DNA of 33,368 bases from Mailhella massiliensis (GTDB lineage: Bacteria; Desulfobacterota; Desulfovibrionia; Desulfovibrionales; Desulfovibrionaceae). The stretch covers positions 1-33,368 of the forward strand of contig NZ_DYZA01000094.1 in the NCBI RefSeq assembly GCF_020741395.1, written 5' to 3'. Every line of letters begins with the position of its first letter. Positions within the stretch are counted from its first letter, which is position 1. Of the stretch, positions 16,703 to 24,710 are shown in pieces. The notes below the pieces were generated by a model. It saw only the letters and a list, made by a program, of their open reading frames with translations. It made no database searches and was not told the DNA's origin. The translations under genes were made by a program, and so were the position numbers.

Positions 16703-16966
16703 CTAGTAGCGGGGGCGGGGAGCGCGAGGCTTCGCTTCATTGACACGCAGGGTACGGCCGCCGAAGCTGGTGTTGTCCAGGGCTTCAATGGCAGCGGCTG
16801 CGGCGGGATCTTCCATTTCAACAAAACCAAAACCGCGGGCGCGACCGGTTTCACGGTCGTTCACCAGCTTTACGGAGAGCACGGCGCCGTAAGGGGCGAA
16901 AAGATTCTGAACCTGCTCTTCGGTGGCGGACCAGGGAAGATTCCCGACATAAATAGACTTGGCCAT
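16703..16966 (-). CDS. RRM-domain RNA-binding protein
   Basis: 87 residues, a single RNA recognition motif as in the small glycine-rich/cold-inducible bacterial RNA-binding proteins. RNP2 is IYVGNL (about 4-9) and RNP1 is RGFGFVEM (about 44-51), both with the aromatic residues that stack on RNA. A short basic tail (KPRAPRPRY) follows. I chose the ATG at 16966, behind GAGG, because the longer frame adds 17 residues unlike the family. It has its own promoter, a T-rich upstream region and a terminator, so it is a single-gene unit. Homologues are often cold-induced, but nothing here proves that. Confidence 0.93.
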   Translation of the reverse strand: MAKSIYVGNLPWSATEEQVQNLFAPYGAVLSVKLVNDRETGRARGFGFVEMEDPAAAAAIEALDNTSFGGRTLRVNEAKPRAPRPRY

Positions 16967-17050
16967 GAGAAAAACCTCACACAAAAGAAATCTAAAACCC
17001 ACACCCTGCTCCGGCAAACCGATTGCCCAGAGTGTCTCTCCTGTCTATCA

Positions 17051-17079
17051 GGTATGCCCTAACGGCAGAAGCAAGTCAA
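17051..17079 (-). promoter_or_regulatory. Candidate promoter of the RRM gene
   Basis: Reverse strand: TTGACT (17074-17079), 17-base spacer, CATACC (17051-17056). The -10 box is weak, but upstream lie T- and A-runs (about 17085-17215) that could act as UP elements. The leader would be about 80 bases. Confidence 0.45.
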
Positions 17080-17215
17080 TGCGTATTTGGTCTTTTTTTC
17101 TCATTTATCAGGCCCAGAAAGAGAAATTTTTTTGATACCAAGGAAAAAAAACAGAACTTTTTTAGAAAAAAAGAAAAATAAGATAAGCAAAATCAAGAAA
17201 ATATCAGGTAAAGCT

Positions 17216-17243
17216 CGTAGCGGTACCATATTGTGCCGCTACG
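17216..17243 (-). terminator. Hairpin after mutL, probable weak terminator
   Basis: CGTAGCGG (17216-17223) pairs perfectly with CCGCTACG (17236-17243), 20 bases beyond the mutL stop. On the reverse strand the tail is GAGCTTTACC, then very T-rich sequence further on. There is no immediate U-run. Confidence 0.5.
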
Positions 17244-17263
17244 GAGCCTGCCGGGGGACAACC

Positions 17264-19309
17264 TCAGGACTGTCTGCGTTTGAAAAGTTTTTCCAGATCG
17301 GCCTTTTCCAGGGTGACGGCGCAGGGTCTGCCGTGAGGACAGAAATCCGGCTCTTCCGTACGCAGCCACTGCCGCACGAGGTGCAGGGCGTCTTCCGGCG
17401 TGAGGTGCTGCCCTGCGCGTATGGCCGTCGCGCAGGCATGATGTATCCATACGTCGGTGAGATCATCTACACGGCCGGAAAGGACTTCGCGCAGGAAGGC
17501 GGCAGCTTCGGAGCGGTCCATTTCCGGGGGAATGGCCCGCACTGAGAGACGGCCTCCCCGGCAGGAGGCTTCAAAGCCGAGACGGGGCAGATTCTGCTCC
17601 AGCTCCAGAAAGCGTTCTTTTTCAGAAGGGTGCAGCTCCATCTCCAGGGGTACCAGCAGAGACTGTGCCGCCCCGCGTGAGCCTCCGGCCCGGAATTTTT
17701 CATAGAAAATGCGCTCATGCATGGCGTGTTGATCGAGCAGAAGGAGCGTATCGTCGTTTTGCGAAAGCACGAGGTAGGTTTTTGCCACCTGTCCGAGGTA
17801 ACGGAAACCCTGAAGAGGAGAGAGGGGAGGGCGGGGAATTTCCCTCATGGCCTGGGCCGGAGCGTCGTTTTCAGATATAGCGGTAGCTTCGGCGTCTTTT
17901 TTCTGTACCTTTTCCGCGGAATCCTGTTTTTTCGCGGGCGCCTGCCGTTCCTCTGCCGGCAAGGCGTTTTCCGTCTTCGTTTCGGAGAGTTCGGGGAAAG
18001 GTGCAGGGGCGGCATGCCTGTTTTCATGGGGAAAGGCGGGGTTGGGCATGCCGGTACGGAAATCCCGTTCCGGCATGTACGGTTCCCTCAGGGCGTTTCC
18101 CATGGGGGAGAGCTCTTCCGGCAGGGAGGGAGCTTTTTTCTGCCGGGGCATGATGCGTACGGCGTCGGCCTCGCCCCAGAAGCCCAGAGGTCGGGCAGTC
18201 CTTGCCGCCTCTTCTCGTACAGGGGGGGGAGAAGGGACGGCGGGAGCTTTTCCGGAGGCTTCAGAGCGCTCTGCAAAGCGTTCCGAGGCCAGGGGAACGC
18301 CGGCAAGGGCGCTGCCTGCGGCGCGCAGTACGGCGGAAAACACGGCCTGTTCATCGCGGAAGCGCACCTCGTTCTTAGCCGGGTGTACATTCACATCCAC
18401 CTCATGGGCGGGAAGCTCCAGAAAGAGCACGGTCTGCGGATAGTCGCGACTGGTAAGACGGCCCTGATAGGCCTGCCGTACGGCGCGCATGAGCAGCCGG
18501 TCGTTCACGGCGCGGCCGTTGACGTAGAAGAGCATGCGGTCGGCCCGGGGCTGTGAGGAGCGAGGATCGGAGGTAAGGCCGTAAAGGCGCATGCCCGACA
18601 CAGTGATATCAAAGGGGCGCAGTGCGTCCACAACGGCGGGAGGCCACAGCACGGCCATGCGATGGGCAAGACTCTGCCCTGCCTCAAAGCGCACGATTTC
18701 CCTCGATCCCGCCTTCAGGGTAAAGCCTGCTTCCGGGCGGGCAAGAGCGATGCGGGTAAAGAGCTCTTGAGCCTTCTTCTGTTCCGTGGCAGGGCTTTTC
18801 AGGAATTTGAGGCGGGCGGGAATGTTGGAAAAAAGTTCGGCCACCTCCACCAGAGTCCCCTGGTTCAGCGCCGCCGGGGCGACGGGCTTCATGGTTCCGT
18901 AAAGCACTTCGATGCAGGAGGTTTCACCTGTACTCCCGTCTTCTTGCTGAGGGGCGGAAATCATGCGGAAGCGCGACACGGAAGCGATGCTGGGCAGAGC
19001 TTCTCCCCGGAAGCCGTAGGAGTCGATGTTCATGAGGTCGCCGATTTCGGCGATTTTGCTCGTGGCGTGGCGCGTGACGGCAAGTTCGAGCTGATCCGCC
19101 GCGATGCCCCGGCCGTTGTCGATGACGCGGATCATGGTCTGCCCACCGTTTTCCAGCTCCACGGTAATACTGGTTGCGCCCGCGTCAAGGCTGTTTTCCA
19201 TAAGTTCCTTGACGACGCTGGCCGGGCGCTCCACCACTTCACCTGCGGCAATCTGGTTGGAAAGTTCCGGCGGAAGCAGGCGTATGGTCTTATTCTGGGA
19301 AGAGTTCAT
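17264..19309 (-). CDS. mutL: DNA mismatch repair protein MutL, endonuclease type
   Basis: 681 residues from the ATG at 19309, preceded by GAGGA. The GHKL ATPase motifs are complete: ELMENSLDAG (Glu35, Asn39), DNGRGI (64-69), GFRGEALPSIASV (from 99). A Pro/Ala-rich linker (about 370-490) joins the C-terminal dimerisation domain. That domain has DQHAMHERIFYE, which fits the DQHA-x2-E-x4-E endonuclease motif, plus ATAIRAGQ and CPHGRP near the end. It should therefore nick DNA itself, as in bacteria that lack MutH. It couples MutS mismatch recognition to strand removal. Upstream is an RNase D-like gene; a candidate mutL promoter lies between. Confidence 0.97.
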   Translation of the reverse strand: MNSSQNKTIRLLPPELSNQIAAGEVVERPASVVKELMENSLDAGATSITVELENGGQTMIRVIDNGRGIAADQLELAVTRHATSKIAEIGDLMNIDSYGFRGEALPSIASVSRFRMISAPQQEDGSTGETSCIEVLYGTMKPVAPAALNQGTLVEVAELFSNIPARLKFLKSPATEQKKAQELFTRIALARPEAGFTLKAGSREIVRFEAGQSLAHRMAVLWPPAVVDALRPFDITVSGMRLYGLTSDPRSSQPRADRMLFYVNGRAVNDRLLMRAVRQAYQGRLTSRDYPQTVLFLELPAHEVDVNVHPAKNEVRFRDEQAVFSAVLRAAGSALAGVPLASERFAERSEASGKAPAVPSPPPVREEAARTARPLGFWGEADAVRIMPRQKKAPSLPEELSPMGNALREPYMPERDFRTGMPNPAFPHENRHAAPAPFPELSETKTENALPAEERQAPAKKQDSAEKVQKKDAEATAISENDAPAQAMREIPRPPLSPLQGFRYLGQVAKTYLVLSQNDDTLLLLDQHAMHERIFYEKFRAGGSRGAAQSLLVPLEMELHPSEKERFLELEQNLPRLGFEASCRGGRLSVRAIPPEMDRSEAAAFLREVLSGRVDDLTDVWIHHACATAIRAGQHLTPEDALHLVRQWLRTEEPDFCPHGRPCAVTLEKADLEKLFKRRQS

Positions 19310-19354
19310 GCTTGTCCTCGAGACGTATGTGGCGGCGCGGCGAAATTTTTTCCG

Positions 19355-19384
19355 ATATTTTCGGGTGAATCGGGAGAAAGTCAA
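19355..19384 (-). promoter_or_regulatory. Candidate mutL promoter
   Basis: Reverse strand: TTGACT (19379-19384), 18-base spacer, AAATAT (19355-19360), about 45 bases before the mutL ATG. The -10 box is only a partial match. Confidence 0.4.
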
Positions 19385-19549
19385 GCACAGGGGCAGGCGC
19401 GCGCATCCCGCGTTCAGCCGGGGGGCTGCCTTTCTCCAGCCTGGCAGACGCGCGTCATGAAAAAGTTTTTCGGCAAATCCGCTGACCGGAGCGGGGAAAG
19501 AGACGGATACCGGAGAAGGGAAGTGACGAAAGAGGAACTATAGAGGGCT

Positions 19550-20221
19550 TCAGGCCGAAGGGCCGCGTTTTGCCTTGGGGGACTGAACACCCATGCGCAG
19601 CATGTGGAAATAAAGTTCCCGCCCTACCCATGCGTCGGTGGCGGCATATTTTACCTGCTGCGGCGTAAGTTCGTGATTTTCCCAGTTGGAGCACTGGGCG
19701 CTCTTGCTGATGCGGAAGCCCAGGAGATTGGCGGCAAGGGTGCGCAGCCCCTGGGCCTGTATGCCCCGAGCCCGGGCCATGACGGCCAGATCCACAACGC
19801 CGTCGGCTGTGAAGGGATGGATGCGGGCAAGGGCCTTCATATCGTCGTGAATGGCTACGCCGACTTTCAGCACGCGGGGCGAAGAGAGCAGCTCGGCAAT
19901 GGCGTCGCTGAAGGGCATGTGCGTGAGCTGGATGAGGTAGGCCGTATCCGCTGTGGCGAGCTGTATGAGCGCGGGGCGGCATGTCTTGCCCTTGGTGAAT
20001 GTCGGGCGGGTTTCCGTATCAAAGCCGAGCACAGGCTCCCGGCGGAGCTTTTCCAGTGCAGTCGCGAGGGCTTCTTCTTCCTGTATGAGAACGATGGGGC
20101 CTTCCCATGCCTGAATGGGCAGAAGGTTGATTTCTTCCTTGCTCAGGCACGGATGAAGGACAACAGGTGAAAGGGCCTGTCTTTTGGAAATAAGAGAAGA
20201 AGATGCGGGGTCGGCGGACAT
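19550..20221 (-). CDS. RNase D-like 3'-5' exonuclease (DEDDy)
   Basis: 223 residues from the ATG at 20221, which has AAGG upstream; an ATG at 20251 lacks a ribosome site. The DEDDy exonuclease fold is complete: FDTET (Asp68, Glu70), GVAIHDDMKAL (Asp126/127) and YAATDAWVG (Tyr192, Asp196). The protein lacks the HRDC domains of true RNase D, so it is one of the short single-domain exonucleases. It probably trims RNA or DNA 3' ends with two metal ions; the substrate is unknown. It ends about 240 bases before mutL, in the same direction. Confidence 0.9.
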   Translation of the reverse strand: MSADPASSSLISKRQALSPVVLHPCLSKEEINLLPIQAWEGPIVLIQEEEALATALEKLRREPVLGFDTETRPTFTKGKTCRPALIQLATADTAYLIQLTHMPFSDAIAELLSSPRVLKVGVAIHDDMKALARIHPFTADGVVDLAVMARARGIQAQGLRTLAANLLGFRISKSAQCSNWENHELTPQQVKYAATDAWVGRELYFHMLRMGVQSPKAKRGPSA

Positions 20222-20526
20222 GAATTTAACCTTGTTGTCAACAATTATCATGGAAAGAGCGGGGGAGCAAGATATCTCTGGTGGAGTGCCTGCCGGGACG
20301 GCACGCTATTTTTTATATTAAATCTTCTCCATACGGCGCATAACAGTGTGGAGCAGGGATTTTTCTTTCCGCTGCGCCTGATCCATGCTCTGATGCCTTC
20401 CTGGAGCATGCCGCGAGGCCATATCTCTTTTCCGGTCGGAGCACTCCTGCGGCAATGGTCGGAGCGGACGGCGGCCTGTTCCCCTGCCGGGGATGGACAG
20501 CTGTTCCTTCTTCTGCGCTGCGGAAC
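20222..20526. other. Spacer between mnmE terminator and exonuclease gene
   Basis: No family is recognised in this stretch. An AT-rich patch (20308-20322) could be the exonuclease promoter, and a GTGCC/GGCAC hairpin lies in the presumed leader (20287-20305). A 34-codon reverse-strand frame, 20318-20422, begins after GGAAAAGAGAT and ends RKEKSLLHTVMRRMEKI; it could be a small protein gene, but nothing else supports it. Confidence 0.3.
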
Positions 20527-20552
20527 AAAAAGGCCCGGCAAAGTGCCGGGCC
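20527..20552 (-). terminator. Intrinsic terminator of the ccm-mnmE operon
   Basis: Reverse strand: GGCCCGGC-ACTTT-GCCGGGCC followed by TTTTTG. A perfect 8-bp GC stem with a five-base U-tract, 12 bases after the mnmE stop. It marks the end of the long leftward operon. Confidence 0.92.
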
Positions 20553-20564
20553 GGGGAAAAGCCT

Positions 20565-21977
20565 TCATTTGCCGATGCAGAAGGAAGAGAAGATGGCGTT
20601 CAAAGTCTCTTCCGTGCTGTTCAGGCCCGTGATGTCTGCAAGATGGGCGGAGGCAGCTTCCAGGTGAATACTGCAAAGGTCGGGAGGGATGGAAAGAGCA
20701 ATGGCTTTTTCCAGCTCTTCCAGCGCGCTGAGCGCCTTCTGAAGCTGATGCGCCTGGCGCAGGTTCGGGGCAATATCTCCTTCTGCCGGTTCTTCTCCGG
20801 CAAGGCAGAGAGCTCGGACGGCCGCGCACAGGCTGTCGATGCCCGTGCCTTCGCGGGCGGAGACGGGCATGAGGGCCGCGCCGTGGAAGCTCTCAAGACC
20901 CGGGGGCGGTGGCGTCACGTCGGCCTTGTTCCACACCGCAATGCAGCGCTTTGCCCCGAGCTCATGCAGAAGTCCTTTTTCCTCGATATAGGGGGAGAGG
21001 GGGGAGCCTGAGGAAGCGGAGCGCGTGCCGTCCAGCACGAGGAGCACGCAGCGCGCATTTGCGGCAAGTTCCTTTCCCCTGCGCATGCCTTCAAGCTCGA
21101 TGCTGTCTTCACTGTGTTCGCGCAGGCCCGCGGTATCCACAAGGCGCACAGGCAGGCCCGCAAGGGTAGTCATTTCTTCCAGGTAATCGCGGGTGGTGCC
21201 CGGCTTTTCCGTGACGATAGCCCTCGGGCGGCCGAGAAGGGCGTTCATCAGGCTGGATTTGCCTGCGTTCACCTGGCCGGCAAGCACCACAAGAGCCCCT
21301 TCCCTCCAGCAGCGGGCGCGCTCGTAGCCTGCAAGAAGGCCGCGTATGCCCTGGGCCACTTCCCGCGTGATGGCGGAAAATTCCTGAGGGGGCAGACATT
21401 CGCCTTCCTCGTCGGGAAAGTCTATGGCAAGGCATACCCTCTGCCTCAGGTATTCCAGCCTTCCGCGCAGCTCCTCCACCTTGCGGCCGAGCAGCCCGTC
21501 CAGTTTGGCGGAAGCGAGATATACCCCTTCGTGCGAGGGGGCGGCGATGAGTTCCGCCACGGCCTCGGCCTGGGAAAGATCCATGCGGCCGTTCAGAAAG
21601 GCGCGGCGGGTGAATTCTCCCCGCTCCGCCATGCGCGCCCCGCGCGAGAGCACGGAGTCAAGCAGGGCGGAAAGCACGGCGACGCCGCCGTGCCCCTGTA
21701 TTTCGGCGCAGTCTTCGCCGGTAAAGGAGTGGGGAGCCCTGAAGAACACGGCAAGGGCCTCGTCGGCCTCGCGGTTTTTGGCATCCAGCATGCGGCCGTG
21801 ATGCAGCATGCGCGGGGTGAAGTCCCGGAATTTCGGGCTGGAGGACCGGAACATGGAAAAGAGGATATCGTGCGCTTTCGGCCCCGATATGCGTATGACG
21901 CCCACCCCTCCCGTGCCGGGGGCTGTGGCCACAGCCGCTATGGTGTCGAGGTCGGCCCGGAAATCGTTCCCGCTCAT
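20565..21977 (-). CDS. mnmE: tRNA uridine-5-carboxymethylaminomethyl GTPase MnmE (TrmE)
   Basis: 470 residues. With MnmG it modifies wobble uridine 34 of several tRNAs. The N-terminal tetrahydrofolate-binding domain begins DTIAAVATAPGTGGVGVIRI. Helical segments surround a G domain with GQVNAGKSS (P-loop), TTRDYLEE (G2), DTAGLREHSE (G3) and NKAD (G4). The C-terminus is FCIGK with the conserved Cys467. The P-loop has Val where most MnmE have Pro (GxPNxGKS). The start overlaps the TPR gene's stop by four bases, so mnmE is translationally coupled to the ccm genes and ends the operon. Confidence 0.97.
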   Translation of the reverse strand: MSGNDFRADLDTIAAVATAPGTGGVGVIRISGPKAHDILFSMFRSSSPKFRDFTPRMLHHGRMLDAKNREADEALAVFFRAPHSFTGEDCAEIQGHGGVAVLSALLDSVLSRGARMAERGEFTRRAFLNGRMDLSQAEAVAELIAAPSHEGVYLASAKLDGLLGRKVEELRGRLEYLRQRVCLAIDFPDEEGECLPPQEFSAITREVAQGIRGLLAGYERARCWREGALVVLAGQVNAGKSSLMNALLGRPRAIVTEKPGTTRDYLEEMTTLAGLPVRLVDTAGLREHSEDSIELEGMRRGKELAANARCVLLVLDGTRSASSGSPLSPYIEEKGLLHELGAKRCIAVWNKADVTPPPPGLESFHGAALMPVSAREGTGIDSLCAAVRALCLAGEEPAEGDIAPNLRQAHQLQKALSALEELEKAIALSIPPDLCSIHLEAASAHLADITGLNSTEETLNAIFSSFCIGK

Positions 21978-22543
21978 TTTTCCAGCTCCGCCCGGATCAT
22001 GGAGGAAAGGGCCGGGTCTTCACAGATCTTCGCCGCAACTTCGTAGTTTTCGCGGGCCTTCGCCTCGTCGTTCAGATGATAGCGGTAGATGACGGCAAGG
22101 CTGTAGCGTGTGGCGGCGTCGTCCTTCAGATGAATGGAGCGCTCCAGACTTGTTGCGGCTTCGGTCCAGTGCCCCTGTCGGGCGAGGATCACGCCCATGA
22201 TGTAGGCAGGACGGTGATCGGAGGGCGCGGCCACGCCGGCGCGCTGGGCCATATTCTGTGCGGCGTCGTTGTCGCCCCGTTCAGCAAACAGGCTTGCAAG
22301 ATGCAGGAGAGTGTCCACGTCGTTGGGATTGCTCTGCAGCTTCTGCATGAGCGCCATGAGGGCCGCGTTTTCCGGCGTATCGGCCTGGACGGGGGCCTGT
22401 CCTGCCGGGGCCTGCGCGGCGGCGCGCGTATTCTGCCGGACCAGGGGATGATCGCCCATGCGCCAGGCAAGGGACAGGGCGAACATGACGCCTGCTCCCA
22501 GGGCGAGGGCGCCGAGCACGATGCGGCGGGAAGTATCAGTCAT
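21974..22543 (-). CDS. Membrane-anchored TPR protein of the ccm cluster (CcmI-like)
   Basis: 189 residues from the ATG at 22543, behind GGGAGG. One N-terminal membrane helix (about 8-27) is followed by a Pro/Ala-rich linker and three to four TPR-type helical repeats (NPNDVDTLLHLASLFAERGD, then PAYIMGVILARQGHWTEAAT and TRYSLAVIYRYHLNDEAKAR). This resembles the periplasmic TPR part of CcmI/CycH, which presents apocytochrome c for haem attachment. It overlaps ccmD by eight bases and mnmE by four. The role is inferred from structure and position; no CcmH partner is encoded here. Confidence 0.8.
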   Translation of the reverse strand: MTDTSRRIVLGALALGAGVMFALSLAWRMGDHPLVRQNTRAAAQAPAGQAPVQADTPENAALMALMQKLQSNPNDVDTLLHLASLFAERGDNDAAQNMAQRAGVAAPSDHRPAYIMGVILARQGHWTEAATSLERSIHLKDDAATRYSLAVIYRYHLNDEAKARENYEVAAKICEDPALSSMIRAELEK

Positions 22544-22670
22544 GATCGGCCTCCCACTGTGCCATGCGACGTTCCAGTCTTTTCTGTTCCGAGGCCAGGA
22601 AGGCCATGTACGCACCAAGTCCTATCCAGAGGGCGGCATTGGCCGCCATAAGCCAGTCAAAAGCAGTCAT
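22536..22670 (-). CDS. ccmD: CcmD, small haem-exporter membrane protein
   Basis: 44 residues, too short for most gene callers. Sequence: one hydrophobic helix (ANAALWIGLGAYMAFLA, about 10-26) followed by a charged cytoplasmic-type tail (EQKRLERRMAQWEADHD), the CcmD pattern. It sits exactly where ccmD is expected, 28 bases after ccmC, and overlaps the next gene by eight bases. GGGAGA precedes the ATG. CcmD is needed to release holo-CcmE from the CcmABC complex. Confidence 0.88.
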   Translation of the reverse strand: MTAFDWLMAANAALWIGLGAYMAFLASEQKRLERRMAQWEADHD

Positions 22671-22698
22671 AGATCGTCTCCCGCCGTGAGGCGCGGTA

Positions 22699-23397
22699 TC
22701 AGTGTTGTTCGTTTTCCGATTCTTCCATCATCCGCTCAAAAAAGAGCGCATCCAGTCTGCCTGCGAGAAGCTTCTGCCTGTAGCGCAGCAGAAGCAGCGC
22801 AAGCCAGATGAAGAAAAAGCTTATGACGCAGGCGACGACGGCCACGGCCATTTCCTTTTCCAGCCCGCCGCCCTGCGATGCGAAGACGGAGGGGTGTATG
22901 GAGCGCCACAGCCGGGCGGAGAAGAAAACCAGAGGCACGTCGAGAAAGCCCGCGACGGCCACCACGGAGCAGAGGGCAGCACGGCGGCTTTCCGGCATGG
23001 GCATGGAACGCAGCGCCATGCAGCCGGCATAGATGAACCACAAAATGAGCGCTGTGGTCAGGCGCGGGTCCCACGTCCACCACACGCCCCAGGAATGGCG
23101 CCCCCAGATGGATCCGGTCGCCAGGGTGAGGGTGCAGAAGAGCATGCCGATTTCCACTGAGGAGGCGGAAAGAAGGTCGTATTTCTGTTTTCTGGTTTTC
23201 AGGTACAGGATACCGGCGACGCAGGATACGCCGAAGCTGATGAGCCCCCACCAGGCCAGGGGCAGGTGTATGTAGAAGATCTTCTGGGCAGGCCCCATGA
23301 CCTGTTCTTCCGGGGCGTAGGCATAAACGAGCCATTGGCAGAAAGCCATGGCAAGGCCGCCGAGAACGGCGAAAAAAGCGATGTAGGAACGCTTCAT
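22699..23397 (-). CDS. ccmC: Haem exporter membrane protein CcmC
   Basis: 232 residues with six membrane helices. The tryptophan-rich periplasmic WWD motif is present (WGVWWTWDPRLTT, about 103-115), flanked by candidate haem-axial histidines His44 (FYIHLP) and His168 (RSIHPS). CcmC loads haem on CcmE in the periplasm. The start shares one base with the ccmB stop (TGATG). A hydrophilic tail (MMEESENEQH) ends the protein. Confidence 0.96.
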   Translation of the reverse strand: MKRSYIAFFAVLGGLAMAFCQWLVYAYAPEEQVMGPAQKIFYIHLPLAWWGLISFGVSCVAGILYLKTRKQKYDLLSASSVEIGMLFCTLTLATGSIWGRHSWGVWWTWDPRLTTALILWFIYAGCMALRSMPMPESRRAALCSVVAVAGFLDVPLVFFSARLWRSIHPSVFASQGGGLEKEMAVAVVACVISFFFIWLALLLLRYRQKLLAGRLDALFFERMMEESENEQH

Positions 23398-24077
23398 CAG
23401 TCATCTCCGCTGTAGACGAAGGGGAAAAGCAGAAGCCCGGCAGCCAGAAACAGCCCGTCGAAGGAGGCGGCGAGGCCGAGCCATCGGGGAGCGTCTTCCA
23501 ACAGGGGATCCGGATCCATGCCCATGGAGGCGAGGCGCACTCCGGCAAGGAGCATGGGCACGAGCAAGGGGAAAAGCACGATGGAAAGCAGCGATTCCCT
23601 GCCGGAGCGGCCCACGGAGAGAGCACCGAGCAGGGAGCCCGAGGCGGCCATGCCCACGTCGCCGAGCAGCATACCGCAAAGCGCCCAGTGCCAGCCCTGC
23701 CCGAGGCTCTGCCCGAGAAAGACGAACAGCGCGGGCACGAACACGCACTGCGCGGCGGCAAGAAGCAGAAACCCCGCCATGGCCTTGCCCAGCCATACGG
23801 CCTGCACCGGCGCGGGAAGAAGCACAAGGCAGAGGCGGGCCTGCGCGCTTTCTTCCACAGCATAGAGCATGTTGAAGATGAGCACCTGGCAGAAGGCGGA
23901 GGCGAGCCAGAACATGGCAGCCGCGGCCTGGGGGCTGAGCCTGTCTCCCGCATTCAGGGAAAGGCTGAACAGGAATACCAGAAGGAGCCCCAGAAGCAGG
24001 GCCTGAAGAAGGCCGGCCCCCCGGGTGAGGATAAGCTTCAGGTCTTTCCCGCAGACGGCAAGGGCACATGTCAGCAT
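23397..24077 (-). CDS. ccmB: Haem exporter membrane protein CcmB
   Basis: 226 residues from the ATG at 24077, with GGAGG seven bases upstream. About six membrane helices are visible. Family marks include an N-terminal KDLKLILTRGAGLLQALLLG and the stretch LLFPFVYSGDD at the end. It is the permease partner of the ATPase CcmA in the CcmABCD complex that frees haem-loaded CcmE. A longer frame to 24173 lies inside ccmA. It overlaps ccmA by seven bases and ccmC by one. Confidence 0.94.
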   Translation of the reverse strand: MLTCALAVCGKDLKLILTRGAGLLQALLLGLLLVFLFSLSLNAGDRLSPQAAAAMFWLASAFCQVLIFNMLYAVEESAQARLCLVLLPAPVQAVWLGKAMAGFLLLAAAQCVFVPALFVFLGQSLGQGWHWALCGMLLGDVGMAASGSLLGALSVGRSGRESLLSIVLFPLLVPMLLAGVRLASMGMDPDPLLEDAPRWLGLAASFDGLFLAAGLLLFPFVYSGDD

Positions 24078-24709
24078 GGAGCGCCTCCCGTGCTTTGGGT
24101 GAGCGAACGCTTCTCCAGCATGAAGATGGAATCGGCATGGGGGGCGTCTTCTTTCAGGTCGTGGCTTATCCACAGCACGGCGGCTCCCCGGCCCCGCGCT
24201 TCCAGCATGAGTTCCCTGAGCATGCTTCGCGAGGCGATATCGAGGCCTGTGGCGGGCTCGTCCAGAAGTATGAGCAAGGGGTCGGCAAGCAGCAGCCGCG
24301 CCAGATTGAGGCGCTGCGCCATGCCCCGGGAAAAGATGCCCGCCCTCTCATGGGCGTGCCGGGAAAGTCCCACGCGCTCAAGGGCGTTTTTCACCCTTTC
24401 CGCCGCCTGGCCCAGGCCTGCGGCCCTGGCCCAGAAGAGCAGGTTTTCCTCCGCATCCAGCCCGGGATAGAGGAAGGTGGCGTGGGCCATGTAGCCGAGC
24501 TTTTCTTCGGGGACGGCGCGTTTCACCGTACCTGCGTCCGGACGGGCAAGCCCTGCCATGATGCGCATAAGGGTGGATTTGCCCGCGCCGTTGGCCCCGG
24601 CCAGGAGGGAAAGGGTGCCGGGCATGAGCGAAGCGTCCACATGACGGAAAAGGAGCCTCGGCCCGAAGGCCTTGGCTACGCCCTTGAGTTCCAGAAGCGC
24701 GCCTTCCAT
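24071..24709 (-). CDS. ccmA: Haem exporter ATPase CcmA
   Basis: 212 residues, a compact ABC ATPase. Walker A is GANGAGKST (38-46), the signature is FSRGMAQRLNLARLL, Walker B is LLILLDEPATGLD, and the H-loop is in WISHDL. The start ATG is one base after the ccmF stop. In the Ccm system its ATP hydrolysis drives release of holo-CcmE from CcmC/CcmD rather than haem transport itself. Confidence 0.96.
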   Translation of the reverse strand: MEGALLELKGVAKAFGPRLLFRHVDASLMPGTLSLLAGANGAGKSTLMRIMAGLARPDAGTVKRAVPEEKLGYMAHATFLYPGLDAEENLLFWARAAGLGQAAERVKNALERVGLSRHAHERAGIFSRGMAQRLNLARLLLADPLLILLDEPATGLDIASRSMLRELMLEARGRGAAVLWISHDLKEDAPHADSIFMLEKRSLTQSTGGAPC

Positions 24710-24710
24710 C

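Noticed and set aside
22536..22670. Apparent frameshift in ccmD
   Set aside because: An initial hand reading with an extra base at 22620-22621 broke the frame. Rechecking the bases gave an intact 44-codon frame.
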